Source: Gallionella sp. (GTDB taxonomy: Bacteria > Pseudomonadota > Gammaproteobacteria > Burkholderiales > Gallionellaceae). From it: a stretch of DNA of 64,000 nucleotides. This document shows positions 50,152 to 58,446 of this stretch, one piece after another (position 1 is the first letter of the stretch; each line of letters starts with the position of its first letter). A program made the position numbers and the translations under genes. The stretch lies in the NCBI GenBank assembly GCA_023229845.1, contig JALNYK010000006.1, forward strand, positions 1 through 64,000, read 5' to 3'. The notes under the pieces are model-generated. The model searched no databases. It was given only the letters and a program-made list of their open reading frames with translations, and was not told where the DNA came from.

Positions 50152-50190
50152 GGGGAGCGGCTTTAGCCGCGATTGGCTGCCGAATTAACA

Positions 50191-50234
50191 GTAGGTCGGG
50201 CTGCGCCCGACATGGTGGGCGTAGCCCACCCTAC
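50191..50234. repeat. REP pair downstream of prfA
   Basis: GTAGGTCGGGCTGCGCCCGAC followed by GTGGGCGTAGCCCACCCTAC form two adjacent hairpins with outer complementary GTAGG/CCTAC. The further stretch to 50417 also contains GACCCCGCTTCAAGGGCGGGGT; no gene is supported in 50152-50417. Confidence 0.8.
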
Positions 50235-50417
50235 CAATGCAGTTTTGCCCGTTGGAATAAGTTTCAAACAAGCGCGACAGATGCTAGGTCGTTCGGGGAT
50301 GTTGACCCCGCTTCAAGGGCGGGGTAGTGTTCGGCCCGTCGCTCATGTCGATTCCAGTGAGCGCGAAAATGCCTCTCGGAAAAACGAGGAGCAGCAATCA
50401 AGCCAAGGGAAATGACC

Positions 50418-50603
50418 ATGTCCATCGCCGAACAGATTTACGAAGTCGCCAAGCCGCTGCCGGAACCGCGGGCCCTAGAAGCGCTGCACTTCATCGAATA
50501 TCGCGCCGAAATTACCGACCTGACGAACGCGCAAGAAACCGTGATGAAACATGTCTGGGACAACCAGGGCGACGAGGTCTGGAATGATGTTAAGTCCCTC
50601 TGA
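50418..50603 (+). CDS. Small antitoxin-like protein of unknown function
   Basis: A 61-residue protein beginning MSIAEQIYEVAKPLPEPRAL, followed by EALHFIEYRAEITDLTNAQ and ending EVWNDVKSL. The N-terminal AEQIYE...LPEP...EALHFIEY pattern resembles small DUF2281-type antitoxins, which pair with PIN toxins, but no toxin gene follows; the next gene encodes a membrane protein. I chose ATG 50418 because AAGGGA lies seven bases upstream; an in-frame ATG six bases earlier is possible. Assignment is tentative. Confidence 0.6.
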   Translation: MSIAEQIYEVAKPLPEPRALEALHFIEYRAEITDLTNAQETVMKHVWDNQGDEVWNDVKSL

Positions 50604-50618
50604 CATCGTCCGTTACGC

Positions 50619-51092
50619 ATGATAAAAAACTATTTCTCTGGGCCAATCCAGTTGCTGCGCGATGCGCGGGGTGCTTATCTCAACTTCCTTCGAAATTTAA
50701 CGCCGCAAATTTTTCTCTTTTCGCTCACATTAATTTTAGGGAGAAAACTTGATTTCTCCCGTTTCGACATTAACAACGCCACACTGACTTTCGCGTTTTT
50801 CTTTTTTCTTGGATTATTCCTTCTCTCATTCATCGCAAATGCATCTCTTTTTTACGAAGAGGCATTCGCCGAACTTACGGCTTGGCGCAAAGAAAAGCAT
50901 ATACAACTAAAGTCTGAGAACTATAAGGGGTTCCCCTATTTTGGAGCGATGACTCTTGCTGTTTGGAAGGAGCGCCGCGTTGAATTCATTATTGCAGCCT
51001 TATTTCCCACTCTCATGCAGTTCATATTTGCTGGTGTAGTAGGCGCAGCCATTCTTTCGACCACCAATATGCTTCATAGCATCCACGGTTGA
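50619..51092 (+). CDS. Multi-pass membrane protein of unknown function
   Basis: A 157-residue AT-richer gene with three hydrophobic segments (about 29-41 weak, IFLFSLTLIL; 57-74, LTFAFFFFLGLFLLSFIANA; 128-147, LFPTLMQFIFAGVVGAAIL). I do not recognise a family. Its base composition differs from flanking prfA and prmC, so it and the small gene before it look like a later insertion. It starts 15 bases after the preceding stop. Confidence 0.6.
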   Translation: MIKNYFSGPIQLLRDARGAYLNFLRNLTPQIFLFSLTLILGRKLDFSRFDINNATLTFAFFFFLGLFLLSFIANASLFYEEAFAELTAWRKEKHIQLKSENYKGFPYFGAMTLAVWKERRVEFIIAALFPTLMQFIFAGVVGAAILSTTNMLHSIHG

Positions 51093-51144
51093 ACTCAACG
51101 GCCAAACGCCAAAGCCACCCCTTAGCTCTCCAGAAAGTCATCAT

Positions 51145-52014
51145 TTGTCGTACGCCATCCAATCCCTCCTGACGCAGGACAGAGCCGCGCTGGAATCCGC
51201 GCTATCGCTGGATTCCACCACCGCCCGCATCGAAGTGCAGATGTTGTTGCAGCATGTGTTGGGCGTCAATCGCGCGTATCTGCTGGCGCATTCCGAGCGG
51301 GAGCTGGACGAGGCGGAAACCGCAGCTTATCGCGCGCTGTTGCAGCGTCGCCTCGCGGGTGAGCCGTTGGCATACATCCTCGGCGAGCGCGAGTTTTTCG
51401 GGCTTAACTTCAAGGTCTCGCCCGCGACGCTGATCCCGCGGCCCGATACCGAACTGCTGGTCGAGCTAGCGTTGCAGCGCATCCCGCACGGGCTTGTACT
51501 CGACCTCGGCACCGGCAGCGGGGCGATCGCGCTGTCCATCGCGCACTCACGGCCAGATGTCGAGGTGACGGCGGTGGATGCGTCCGCCGAGGCGCTGGAG
51601 GTCGCGTGCGAGAATACGCGGCGATTGAATATTTCCAATGCGCGCTTCATACAAAGCGACTGGTTCTCAGCACTGACCGGCGAGCGCTTCGACCTGATCG
51701 TTTCCAACCCCCCCTATATCGAAGACGCCGACGCGCATCTGGAACAGGGCGATTTGCGTTTCGAACCTCGGTCGGCGCTGGCTTCCGGTGCGGACGGGCT
51801 GGACGATATTCGCCGCATCATCTCCGATGCGAAAAAACACCTCAACGACAGCGGTTGGCTGATGTTCGAGCACGGTTACGACCAGGCTACGCGGGTGCGC
51901 GAGTTGCTCGAAGCAAGCGGGTTCGTCGAGGTGTTTTCGGCGCGCGACCTGTCCGGCATCGAGCGCGTCAGCGGCGGGCGATACGCCGGTGCAAGCACGC
52001 AAGCGATTCGATAG
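51145..52014 (+). CDS. prmC: Peptide chain release factor N5-glutamine methyltransferase
   Basis: A 289-residue HemK/PrmC. The helical N-terminal RF-binding domain ends near GEPLAYILGEREFFGLNFKV; the methyltransferase domain has LVLDLGTGSGAIALSIA (SAM site) and the NPPY active site in IVSNPPYIEDADAHL. It methylates the GGQ glutamine of release factors. The start appears to be a TTG at 51145, which alone preserves the N-terminal helix; the next in-frame ATG would remove about 32 residues. Confidence 0.93.
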   Translation: MSYAIQSLLTQDRAALESALSLDSTTARIEVQMLLQHVLGVNRAYLLAHSERELDEAETAAYRALLQRRLAGEPLAYILGEREFFGLNFKVSPATLIPRPDTELLVELALQRIPHGLVLDLGTGSGAIALSIAHSRPDVEVTAVDASAEALEVACENTRRLNISNARFIQSDWFSALTGERFDLIVSNPPYIEDADAHLEQGDLRFEPRSALASGADGLDDIRRIISDAKKHLNDSGWLMFEHGYDQATRVRELLEASGFVEVFSARDLSGIERVSGGRYAGASTQAIR

Positions 52015-52051
52015 CCCGATGTTATAATCCGCGCCTCTTAAAAGGTGCCTC

Positions 52052-53728
52052 ATGTCCGTCGTCCTGAATTTCAAATCCCATCTTTCCGACTTGTTCGCGC
52101 AGGCGTTGCGCGAAGTCGCTCCCGAACATGCCGATACGGTGATCCTGATCGAGCGCCCCAAGCAGGCGTCGCACGGCGATTACGCCTGCAACCTGGCGAT
52201 GCAGTTGGCACGCCCGTTGCGCAAGTCGCCGCGCGATATCGCGAATGCACTGATCGCGGCGCTGCCACAGTCCGAGGCCGTCGCCAAGGTGGAGATCGCC
52301 GGCGCGGGCTTCATCAACGTGTTCATCGCGACGGCGGCCAAGCAGCGCGCGGTGCACGGCGTGCTGGCGGCGGGCGCGGGCTACGGCCATGTGCATACGG
52401 GACAGGGGCGCAAGGTGGGCGTGGAGTTCGTTTCCGCGAATCCGACCGGGCCTTTGCATGTCGGCCACGGGCGCGGTGCTGCGGTGGGCGATTGCCTGTG
52501 TAACGTGCTGCATGCGGCGGGCTGGAACGTGACGCGCGAGTTTTACTACAACGATGCGGGCGCGCAGATCGACAACCTGACTTTGTCGGTGCAGCTGCGC
52601 TGCAAAGGCGTCACGCCGGACGATCCGTCTTGGCCCGAGTCGGGCTATCGCGGCGACTACATCATGGATGTGGCGCGCAGCTACATGGCGAAGGAGACCG
52701 TAGAGGCGGACGATCAGCACATCACCGGCAAGGGCGATGTCAACGATGCCGAGGCGATCCGCCATTTCGCCGTGGCCTATCTGCGCCGCGAGCAAGACTT
52801 GGACCTGCGCGCATTCCAGGTGGAGTTCGACGTGTTCTCGCTAGAGTCTGCGCTGTACACCGAAGGCAAGGTCGAAGCGACGGTGCAGAAGCTGATCGCC
52901 AGCGGCCACACCTACGAGCAGGATGCTGCGCTGTGGCTGCGCACCACCGATTTCGGCGACGACAAGGATCGCGTGATGCGCAAGTCCGACGGCGGCTACA
53001 CCTACTTCGTGCCGGACGTGGCCTACCATCTGGAGAAGTGGAAGCGCGGTTTCGTGCGCGTCATCAACGAGCAGGGCTCCGATCACCATTCCACGATCAC
53101 GAGGGTGCGAGCCGGCCTGCAGGCGCTGGATGCGGGCATCCCTCAGGGCTGGCCGGACTATGTGCTGCACCAGATGGTGACGGTGCTGAAGAACGGCGAA
53201 GAGGTGAAGATCTCCAAGCGCGCGGGCAGCTATGTGACGTTGCGCGACCTGATCGACGAAGTGGGCTGCGATGCGACGCGCTACTTCCTCGCCGCGCGCT
53301 CGCCCGATTCGCAACTGGTGTTCGACATCGATCTCGCGAAATCGCAGAGCAACGACAATCCCGTCTATTACATCCAGTACGCCCACGCGCGCATCCACGC
53401 GGTGCTGGCGCAATGGGGCGGCGACCGCCAGAGCCTGCACCATGCCGATGTGAGCCCGTTGTCCAGCGATTACGAGACGCAGTTGCTGCAAAAGATGATC
53501 GACCTCCCCGAAGTGATCGAGCGCTCGGCGGAAGAGCTGGCACCGCATCTGATCGCGTTCTACCTGAAGGATTTGGCCGCGGATTTCCACAGTTACTATA
53601 ATGCGTCGCGCTTCTTGGTCGATGACGAGCAGGTCAAGCTGGCGCGTCTGGCATTGATCGAAGCGTTGGCGCAAGTGCTGAAGAACGGCTTGGCGCTGCT
53701 CGGCGTCAGCGCACCGGAACAAATGTAA
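52052..53728 (+). CDS. argS: Arginyl-tRNA synthetase
   Basis: A 558-residue class I synthetase. HIGH appears in PTGPLHVGHGRGAAVG (about residue 130), the KMSK equivalent in EVKISKRAGSYVTLRDL (about 387), and the C-terminal anticodon-binding DALR domain is at the end (YNASRFLVDDEQVKLARLALIEALAQVLKNGLALLGV). It charges tRNA-Arg. It starts 37 bases after prmC. Confidence 0.97.
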   Translation: MSVVLNFKSHLSDLFAQALREVAPEHADTVILIERPKQASHGDYACNLAMQLARPLRKSPRDIANALIAALPQSEAVAKVEIAGAGFINVFIATAAKQRAVHGVLAAGAGYGHVHTGQGRKVGVEFVSANPTGPLHVGHGRGAAVGDCLCNVLHAAGWNVTREFYYNDAGAQIDNLTLSVQLRCKGVTPDDPSWPESGYRGDYIMDVARSYMAKETVEADDQHITGKGDVNDAEAIRHFAVAYLRREQDLDLRAFQVEFDVFSLESALYTEGKVEATVQKLIASGHTYEQDAALWLRTTDFGDDKDRVMRKSDGGYTYFVPDVAYHLEKWKRGFVRVINEQGSDHHSTITRVRAGLQALDAGIPQGWPDYVLHQMVTVLKNGEEVKISKRAGSYVTLRDLIDEVGCDATRYFLAARSPDSQLVFDIDLAKSQSNDNPVYYIQYAHARIHAVLAQWGGDRQSLHHADVSPLSSDYETQLLQKMIDLPEVIERSAEELAPHLIAFYLKDLAADFHSYYNASRFLVDDEQVKLARLALIEALAQVLKNGLALLGVSAPEQM

Positions 53729-53741
53729 GGAACGAAAAGAG

Positions 53742-54338
53742 ATGAGCAAAAATCCTGGCAACAAATCGGCCGCGCCGCGCAAGAGCGGCAGCCCGCTGCT
53801 GACCGGCATTCTGGTCGGCATGATTATCGGCGTCGCGATGGCGGCCGGACTGGCTTGGTTCATCATGAAGTCGCCCAGCCCCTTCGTGCAGAAGGAGCAG
53901 GTCGTGGTCAAACCGCCGGTGACAGAAGTTAAGCAGAAAGCCTCCGCCGCTGCGCCGGCAGCCCCTGTTGCCGCCCAATCCGAAATCGCCGCCTCCGGCG
54001 TGGCCGGTGACAAGCCGCGCTTCGAGTTCTACAAGGTGCTGACCGACAAGCCGGATGCCGGCACTCCGGTCAAGCCCGCCGACAAGGCGATCGAGGCCAA
54101 GCCGGTCGCCCAATACCTGCAGGCCGGTTCGTTCGCCAATGCCGACGATGCTGAGAATCTCAAGGCCAAGCTCGCCCTCCTCGGTGTCGAGGCCGCCATT
54201 CAGACCGTGACGATTCCCGACAAGGGCATACGGCATCGCGTGCGCCTCGGGCCATACAGGAGTGCGGACGAAATGAATCGTGCGCGCACCACGTTGAAAC
54301 AAAACGGGGTCGATAGTACTCCAATCCCCGCGCAATAA
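53742..54338 (+). CDS. SPOR-domain membrane protein, FtsN-like
   Basis: A 198-residue protein with a short cytoplasmic tail, one transmembrane helix (about 19-39, LLTGILVGMIIGVAMAAGLAWF), a periplasmic Ala/Pro/Lys-rich linker, and a C-terminal SPOR domain (YLQAGSFANADDAENLKAKLALLG to HRVRLGPYRSADEMNRARTTL). SPOR domains bind denuded septal peptidoglycan. It starts 13 bases after argS. Confidence 0.9.
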   Translation: MSKNPGNKSAAPRKSGSPLLTGILVGMIIGVAMAAGLAWFIMKSPSPFVQKEQVVVKPPVTEVKQKASAAAPAAPVAAQSEIAASGVAGDKPRFEFYKVLTDKPDAGTPVKPADKAIEAKPVAQYLQAGSFANADDAENLKAKLALLGVEAAIQTVTIPDKGIRHRVRLGPYRSADEMNRARTTLKQNGVDSTPIPAQ

Positions 54339-54364
54339 TCGCGTATCGATAAAAGGAGCGAGAA

Positions 54365-54985
54365 GTGAGAAACGTCATCAAGAGTCTGGTCGTCGCCGCT
54401 GCACTGCTGTTCGGTTCCACGGCATGTTCCGAAGAAGCAAACCAGGGTTACACCATGCTGGTTCCGGCGCAGCCGGCCGGTGCCAAGAAGATCGAAGTGC
54501 TGGAGTTCTTCTCTTACGGTTGTTCGCATTGCTTTCACTTGCATCATGACCTGGGCGCCTGGGCGAAGAAGATGCCCAAGGATGTCGAGCTGGTCTATGT
54601 GCCGGTGATCTTCCGCGACTCCGCCGAGCCGCTGGCGCGCACCTATTACGCGCTGGAGAGCATGCCCAATTTCGAGAAGATGCACGACGCCGTCTATCGC
54701 GGCATGCATGTGGAGAACGCCGAGCTGTTCGACCTCGATTCGATCGCCTCCTTCGTCGCGAAGCGCGGCGCGGATCGCACTAAGTTCACCGCGGCCTACA
54801 ACTCGTTCTCGATGTCCAGCCGCATCTCGCGCGCCAAGCAGATGATCCGAAGCTACGCTATCCAAGGCACGCCGACGCTGATCGTGGACGGCAAGTATGT
54901 GATCACCGGCCTGCAGCCCGCCGACACCATCCGCGTGCTGGATGCAGTGATCGCCAAGGCGCGGAAAGAGCGCGGCAAGAAGTAA
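54365..54985 (+). CDS. dsbA: Periplasmic thiol:disulfide interchange protein DsbA-like
   Basis: A 206-residue thioredoxin-fold protein with an N-terminal signal peptide ending near GSTACSEE. The active site is C53-S-H-C56 in FFSYGCSHCFHLH, unlike the usual CPHC; the cis-Pro loop is QGTPTLIVDG. It would introduce disulfides in the periplasm. The start is a GTG at 54365 with AAAGGAG upstream. Whether the Pro-to-Ser change alters redox behaviour cannot be told. It abuts the SDR gene with no gap. Confidence 0.92.
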   Translation: MRNVIKSLVVAAALLFGSTACSEEANQGYTMLVPAQPAGAKKIEVLEFFSYGCSHCFHLHHDLGAWAKKMPKDVELVYVPVIFRDSAEPLARTYYALESMPNFEKMHDAVYRGMHVENAELFDLDSIASFVAKRGADRTKFTAAYNSFSMSSRISRAKQMIRSYAIQGTPTLIVDGKYVITGLQPADTIRVLDAVIAKARKERGKK

Positions 54986-55807
54986 GTGAAGGTAGTCATA
55001 TCTGGCGCGTCCAGCGGCCTCGGTTTGGCGTTGGCGCGCCATTATCTTGAGCGGGGTGCGGTGGTCGGCGTCTACGCCCGCCGCGCTGAATTGTTGCAAG
55101 CCCTTGCAGAGCAATTTCCAGAACAGGTTCATATTTACCCGCTGGACGTGCGCGATGCCGCTGCCCAACAGGCTGCCGCCGCCGATTTCATCGCTCGCGT
55201 CGGCACACCTGACATCGTGATTGCGAATGCCGGCGTCAGCATAGGCACGCTGACCCACTACGCCGAAGATAACGAGGTGTTCCGGCATGTGATGGACATC
55301 AACGTGCTGGGCGCGGTGCAGACCTTCCAGCCGTTTCTGGATGCGATGCGCGACGCGGGGCGCGGCCACCCCTCTCCTCAATCCTCTCCCGCAAGCGGGA
55401 GAGGAAGCAAACGAGAAAAACATTTCACTCTTGTGGGCATCGCCAGCGTCGCGGGCTTCCGCGGCCTGCCCGGCTCCGGCGCGTATTCCGCCTCCAAGGC
55501 CGCGCTGATCTCCTATCTGGAAAGCCTGCGTCAGGAACTGCGCGGCAGCGGCGTCAAAGTGGTCACCATCTGCCCCGGCTACATCCGCACGCCGATGACC
55601 GACATCAACCCCTATCCCATGCCCTTCATGCTGGAGGCCGACGAGGCCGCACGTCGCATCGCGCGCGTTATCGAGCGCGGCTGCTCGTTCAAGGTCGTGC
55701 CCTGGCAGATGGGCGTGGTCGGCGGATTGCTGAAACTGCTGCCGAACTGGCTGTTCGATCTGGCGTTCGCGAAGGTGAAGCGCAAGCCGCGCGGCACGCT
55801 GAGCTAG
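54986..55807 (+). CDS. Short-chain dehydrogenase/reductase with an in-frame repeat insertion
   Basis: A 273-residue SDR starting with a GTG directly at the dsbA stop. NAD(P) binding is VVISGASSGLGLALARHYL; the catalytic set is Ser in IASVAGFRGLPGS, Tyr and Lys in YSASKAAL, and the ANAGVS motif is present. About 20 residues (HPSPQSSPASGRGSKREKHF) interrupt the usual strand just before LVGIASVAG; they are encoded by a palindromic repeat at 55368-55410. The substrate is unknown. The protein may still be functional because the insert lies in a loop. Confidence 0.9.
   Translation: MKVVISGASSGLGLALARHYLERGAVVGVYARRAELLQALAEQFPEQVHIYPLDVRDAAAQQAAAADFIARVGTPDIVIANAGVSIGTLTHYAEDNEVFRHVMDINVLGAVQTFQPFLDAMRDAGRGHPSPQSSPASGRGSKREKHFTLVGIASVAGFRGLPGSGAYSASKAALISYLESLRQELRGSGVKVVTICPGYIRTPMTDINPYPMPFMLEADEAARRIARVIERGCSFKVVPWQMGVVGGLLKLLPNWLFDLAFAKVKRKPRGTLS
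55368..55410. repeat. Palindromic repeat inside the SDR coding sequence
   Basis: CCTCTCCCGC-AA-GCGGGAGAGG with preceding CCCCTCTCCTCAAT matches the intergenic copy at 10551-10591. It is read in frame in the SDR gene. Confidence 0.9.
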
Positions 55808-55836
55808 GAAGTTATCTTTCAAACCGAAAACCTTTT

Positions 55837-55978
55837 TGTCCACGGAAAACACGGAAGACACGGAAAATAAGAACAAAGCAAATGCATCTTGCGGTGAGCT
55901 TCATCATGCTATGGATGGAGCGTTGTTTCGCCTTTCGCCTTTCGCCTTTTTCCGTGCTTTTCGTGTTTTCCGTGGACA
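55837..55978. repeat. 142-bp inverted-repeat mini-element, TGTCCACG family
   Basis: Ends TGTCCACGGAAAACACGGAA and TTTTCGTGTTTTCCGTGGACA are inverted. It is a second copy of the family at 38808-38934 and lies between the convergent SDR and DNA ligase genes. Confidence 0.88.
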
Positions 55979-55986
55979 AATGTTTT

Positions 55987-56847
55987 TTACGGATTCATGT
56001 CCGCCCGCACCCTGAGAAATCTCGCGAAGCGCGGGATGCCGGTCTTTTCGTTCAGCCCGTTGTAGCGATAGCTCACCCAGATGCCCAACGGCGGCGGATC
56101 GTGGCGTTCCGCATCGGAAAACCCTGCGCCCAGCCGGAAGCGCAGCCCCTCGGGCGACTCCACTTCCAGCGCGCCCAGCATGCCCGCGAACTTGCCCTTG
56201 CCCGGCAGGTGCGCCACGACCTTGGCCTCGGCATCCTGGAAGGGCTTGAGCTTGAGCAGGTCGTCGTTGCGCTCGGCGCGATACAGCGACGAGCCACGAT
56301 GCAGCATCAGTCCTTCGCCGCTCTGTCTGACGATGCGCTTCAGCAGCGTTTGCAGCTCGTTCCGGTCCGCCACCTTGAATTGTGCGACCTGTTGCAGCCA
56401 GGGCTGGCCGACTCGCGCGACGAGCTGTTGCAACGCCGCATTGCGCTCGTCGAACGTGCCGGGGTGCGCGGGCAGGTCGAACGCCATGAAGCGCAGCTTG
56501 CGCCACGCCGCATCGTCGGGCGTCTGCTGCCGGACGACGGAAACCGTCTGCGCGAATTGTCCGCGCGCGATCCACAGCTCGCCGTCCAGCGGCGTATCCG
56601 GCCAGCCGGCGGTGAACCACGATGGCGCATGGACGATCTCGCCGCCGCGCGTCAGTAACTGGCGACCGTCCCAATAACCGCGCATGCCGTCGAGCTTTTC
56701 GCTGACCAGGTATTCGGCCAGAGGGATCTCGTCGCGATAGATGTTCGCCAGCATCAGCGGCGGAGGTTCGCCGGCGAAAAGCGGAGTGGGTAGTTGCAGC
56801 AGGTAGAGCGCGAGCAGGAACGATGCGAGCAACTGCTTCATTTTCAC
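55987..56847 (-). CDS. ATP-dependent DNA ligase with signal peptide (LigE type)
   Basis: A 286-residue minimal ligase. A hydrophobic signal sequence (residues about 3-25, LLASFLLALYLLQLPTPLFAG) precedes the nucleotidyltransferase domain with lysine nucleophile K51 in SEKLDGMRGYWDG, motif III GELW, motif IV GEGLM and motif V LLKLKP; an OB-fold domain follows (about 205-286). Periplasmic ATP-dependent ligases of this kind (Lig E) are known in naturally competent or biofilm-forming bacteria such as Neisseria, where they are linked to extracellular DNA handling. No competence genes are nearby. Confidence 0.9.
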   Translation of the reverse strand: MKMKQLLASFLLALYLLQLPTPLFAGEPPPLMLANIYRDEIPLAEYLVSEKLDGMRGYWDGRQLLTRGGEIVHAPSWFTAGWPDTPLDGELWIARGQFAQTVSVVRQQTPDDAAWRKLRFMAFDLPAHPGTFDERNAALQQLVARVGQPWLQQVAQFKVADRNELQTLLKRIVRQSGEGLMLHRGSSLYRAERNDDLLKLKPFQDAEAKVVAHLPGKGKFAGMLGALEVESPEGLRFRLGAGFSDAERHDPPPLGIWVSYRYNGLNEKTGIPRFARFLRVRADMNP

Positions 56848-56851
56848 TCCC

Positions 56852-56973
56852 GTCCTTCCGGCGAAGGCCGGAATCCAGATGAAAAAAATATCCCGCGTAG
56901 CGGCCAGTGCCTTGGGTTTTGTCCGCTACGCGGTCTGCTGATTCTGCTGGATACCGGCCTTCGCCGGTATGAC
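56852..56973. repeat. 122-bp inverted-repeat mini-element, GTC(A/C)TTCCGGC family
   Basis: Outer inverted units 56852-56878 and 56947-56973 belong to the family at 17597, 23417 and 48888. It lies between gatB and ligE, with a CGCGTAGCGG/CCGCTACGCG hairpin inside. Confidence 0.88.
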
Positions 56974-56979
56974 GGCTTA

Positions 56980-58446
56980 TCAGCCCGCGAGCTTCTGCTT
57001 CAGGATGTCGTTCAGCTGCGCCGGGTTGGCCTTGCCCTTGCTCGCCTTCATCGCGAGGCCGACGAAGAAGCCGAACAGCTTGTCCTTGCCACTGCGATAT
57101 TCGGCGACCTTGTCGGCATTCGCGGCGATGATCTCGTCCACGATCTTTTCGATGGCACCGATGTCTGAAATTTGCTCCAATGCTTTTTTGACAATGATTG
57201 AGTCAGCATCACCGCCTTCGGTCCACATTGTACGGAATACTTCTTTGGCACCAGAATTGGAAATTCTTCCTTTAGCTACATAAGCCAATAGTTCTGAAAG
57301 TCGGTAAGCTTTAATTGGGCATTGAGTAATATCCAACTCGTCGCGATTTAGTTGTGCCGCCACCTCACCAATAATCCAATTTGCACAAAGCTTTGGGTTG
57401 TCTATATCGTTTTCAGTGTCCAAGTGCATCCGAGTTGAGTCAAAAAAATCGGCCATCTCGCGCGAGCTGGTCAGCACGCTGGCGTCATAGGCGGAGAGGC
57501 CGAGGTCGTTCACGTAGCGCGACTGTTTGTCGTGCGGCAGTTCCGGAAGCGTGGCGCGCACCTCGTCTATCCATTGCGCAGAAATGTCCAGCGGCAACAG
57601 GTCGGGGTCGGGGAAATAGCGGTAGTCGTGCGCGTCTTCCTTGCTGCGCATCATGCGGGTCTCGCCGCTGTCCGGGTCGAACAGGATGGTGGCCTGCTGC
57701 ACCTTGCCGCCGTTTTCTATGGTGTCGATCTGCCATTGCACTTCGTAGTCGATGGCCTGCTGCATGAACTTGAACGAGTTCAGGTTCTTGATCTCGCGGC
57801 GCGTGCCGAGTTCGCCGCCGGGCTTGCGCACCGACACGTTCACGTCGCAGCGGAACGAGCCTTCCTGCATGTTGCCGTCGCAGATGCCGATCCAGCGCAC
57901 CAGCGTGTGCAGCGCCTTGGCATAGGCCACGGCCTCGGCGGCGGAACGCATGTCCGGCTCGGAGACGATTTCCAGCAGCGGCGTGCCAGCGCGGTTCAGG
58001 TCGATGCCGGTCATACCGTGGAAGTCCGCGTGCAGCGACTTGCCGGCGTCTTCTTCCAGATGAGCGCGGGTGATGCGCACCACCTTCTCGTAAGGCTTGG
58101 CGTTACCCGACAGCGGCTCGACCTGTATGGTCAGCGCGCCCTGGCCGACGACCGGCAGATCAAACTGGCTGATCTGGTAGCCCTTGGGCAGGTCGGGGTA
58201 GAAGTAATTCTTGCGTGCGAACACCGAGCGCGGCGCGATATGCGCGCCGGTGGCGAGGCCGAACTTGATCGCGCGTTCCACAGCACCCTTGTTCAATACC
58301 GGCAGCACGCCGGGCAACGCAAGGCTCACCGCGTCGGCCTGTGTGTTCGGCTCCGCGCCGAACGCGGTCGATGCGCCGCAAAAGATTTTGCTGTTGGTCG
58401 AAAGTTGCGCATGCACTTCCAGACCGATAACGATTTCCCACTGCAT
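56980..58446 (-). CDS. gatB: Aspartyl/glutamyl-tRNA amidotransferase subunit B
   Basis: A 488-residue GatB. It begins MQWEIVIGLEVHAQLST and contains NYFYPDLPKGYQISQFDLP, RAHLEEDAGKS, the LEIVSEPDM motif, and a C-terminal YqeY/tail domain ending AQLNDILKQKL. With GatA and GatC it amidates Glu-tRNA-Gln or Asp-tRNA-Asn. The segment 57181-57420 is only about 42 percent GC by hand count, unlike the rest of the gene, yet the encoded protein is normal. GGAG is well placed for ATG 58446; an ATG at 58449 overlapping the upstream stop is possible. Confidence 0.95.
   Translation of the reverse strand: MQWEIVIGLEVHAQLSTNSKIFCGASTAFGAEPNTQADAVSLALPGVLPVLNKGAVERAIKFGLATGAHIAPRSVFARKNYFYPDLPKGYQISQFDLPVVGQGALTIQVEPLSGNAKPYEKVVRITRAHLEEDAGKSLHADFHGMTGIDLNRAGTPLLEIVSEPDMRSAAEAVAYAKALHTLVRWIGICDGNMQEGSFRCDVNVSVRKPGGELGTRREIKNLNSFKFMQQAIDYEVQWQIDTIENGGKVQQATILFDPDSGETRMMRSKEDAHDYRYFPDPDLLPLDISAQWIDEVRATLPELPHDKQSRYVNDLGLSAYDASVLTSSREMADFFDSTRMHLDTENDIDNPKLCANWIIGEVAAQLNRDELDITQCPIKAYRLSELLAYVAKGRISNSGAKEVFRTMWTEGGDADSIIVKKALEQISDIGAIEKIVDEIIAANADKVAEYRSGKDKLFGFFVGLAMKASKGKANPAQLNDILKQKLAG

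Noticed and set aside
50173..50415. 80-codon frame upstream of the antitoxin-like gene
   Set aside because: It begins in REP sequence and shows no protein-like composition or ribosome binding site.
52841..54013. 390-codon frame on the minus strand
   Set aside because: Antisense shadow of argS and the SPOR gene, with low-complexity composition.
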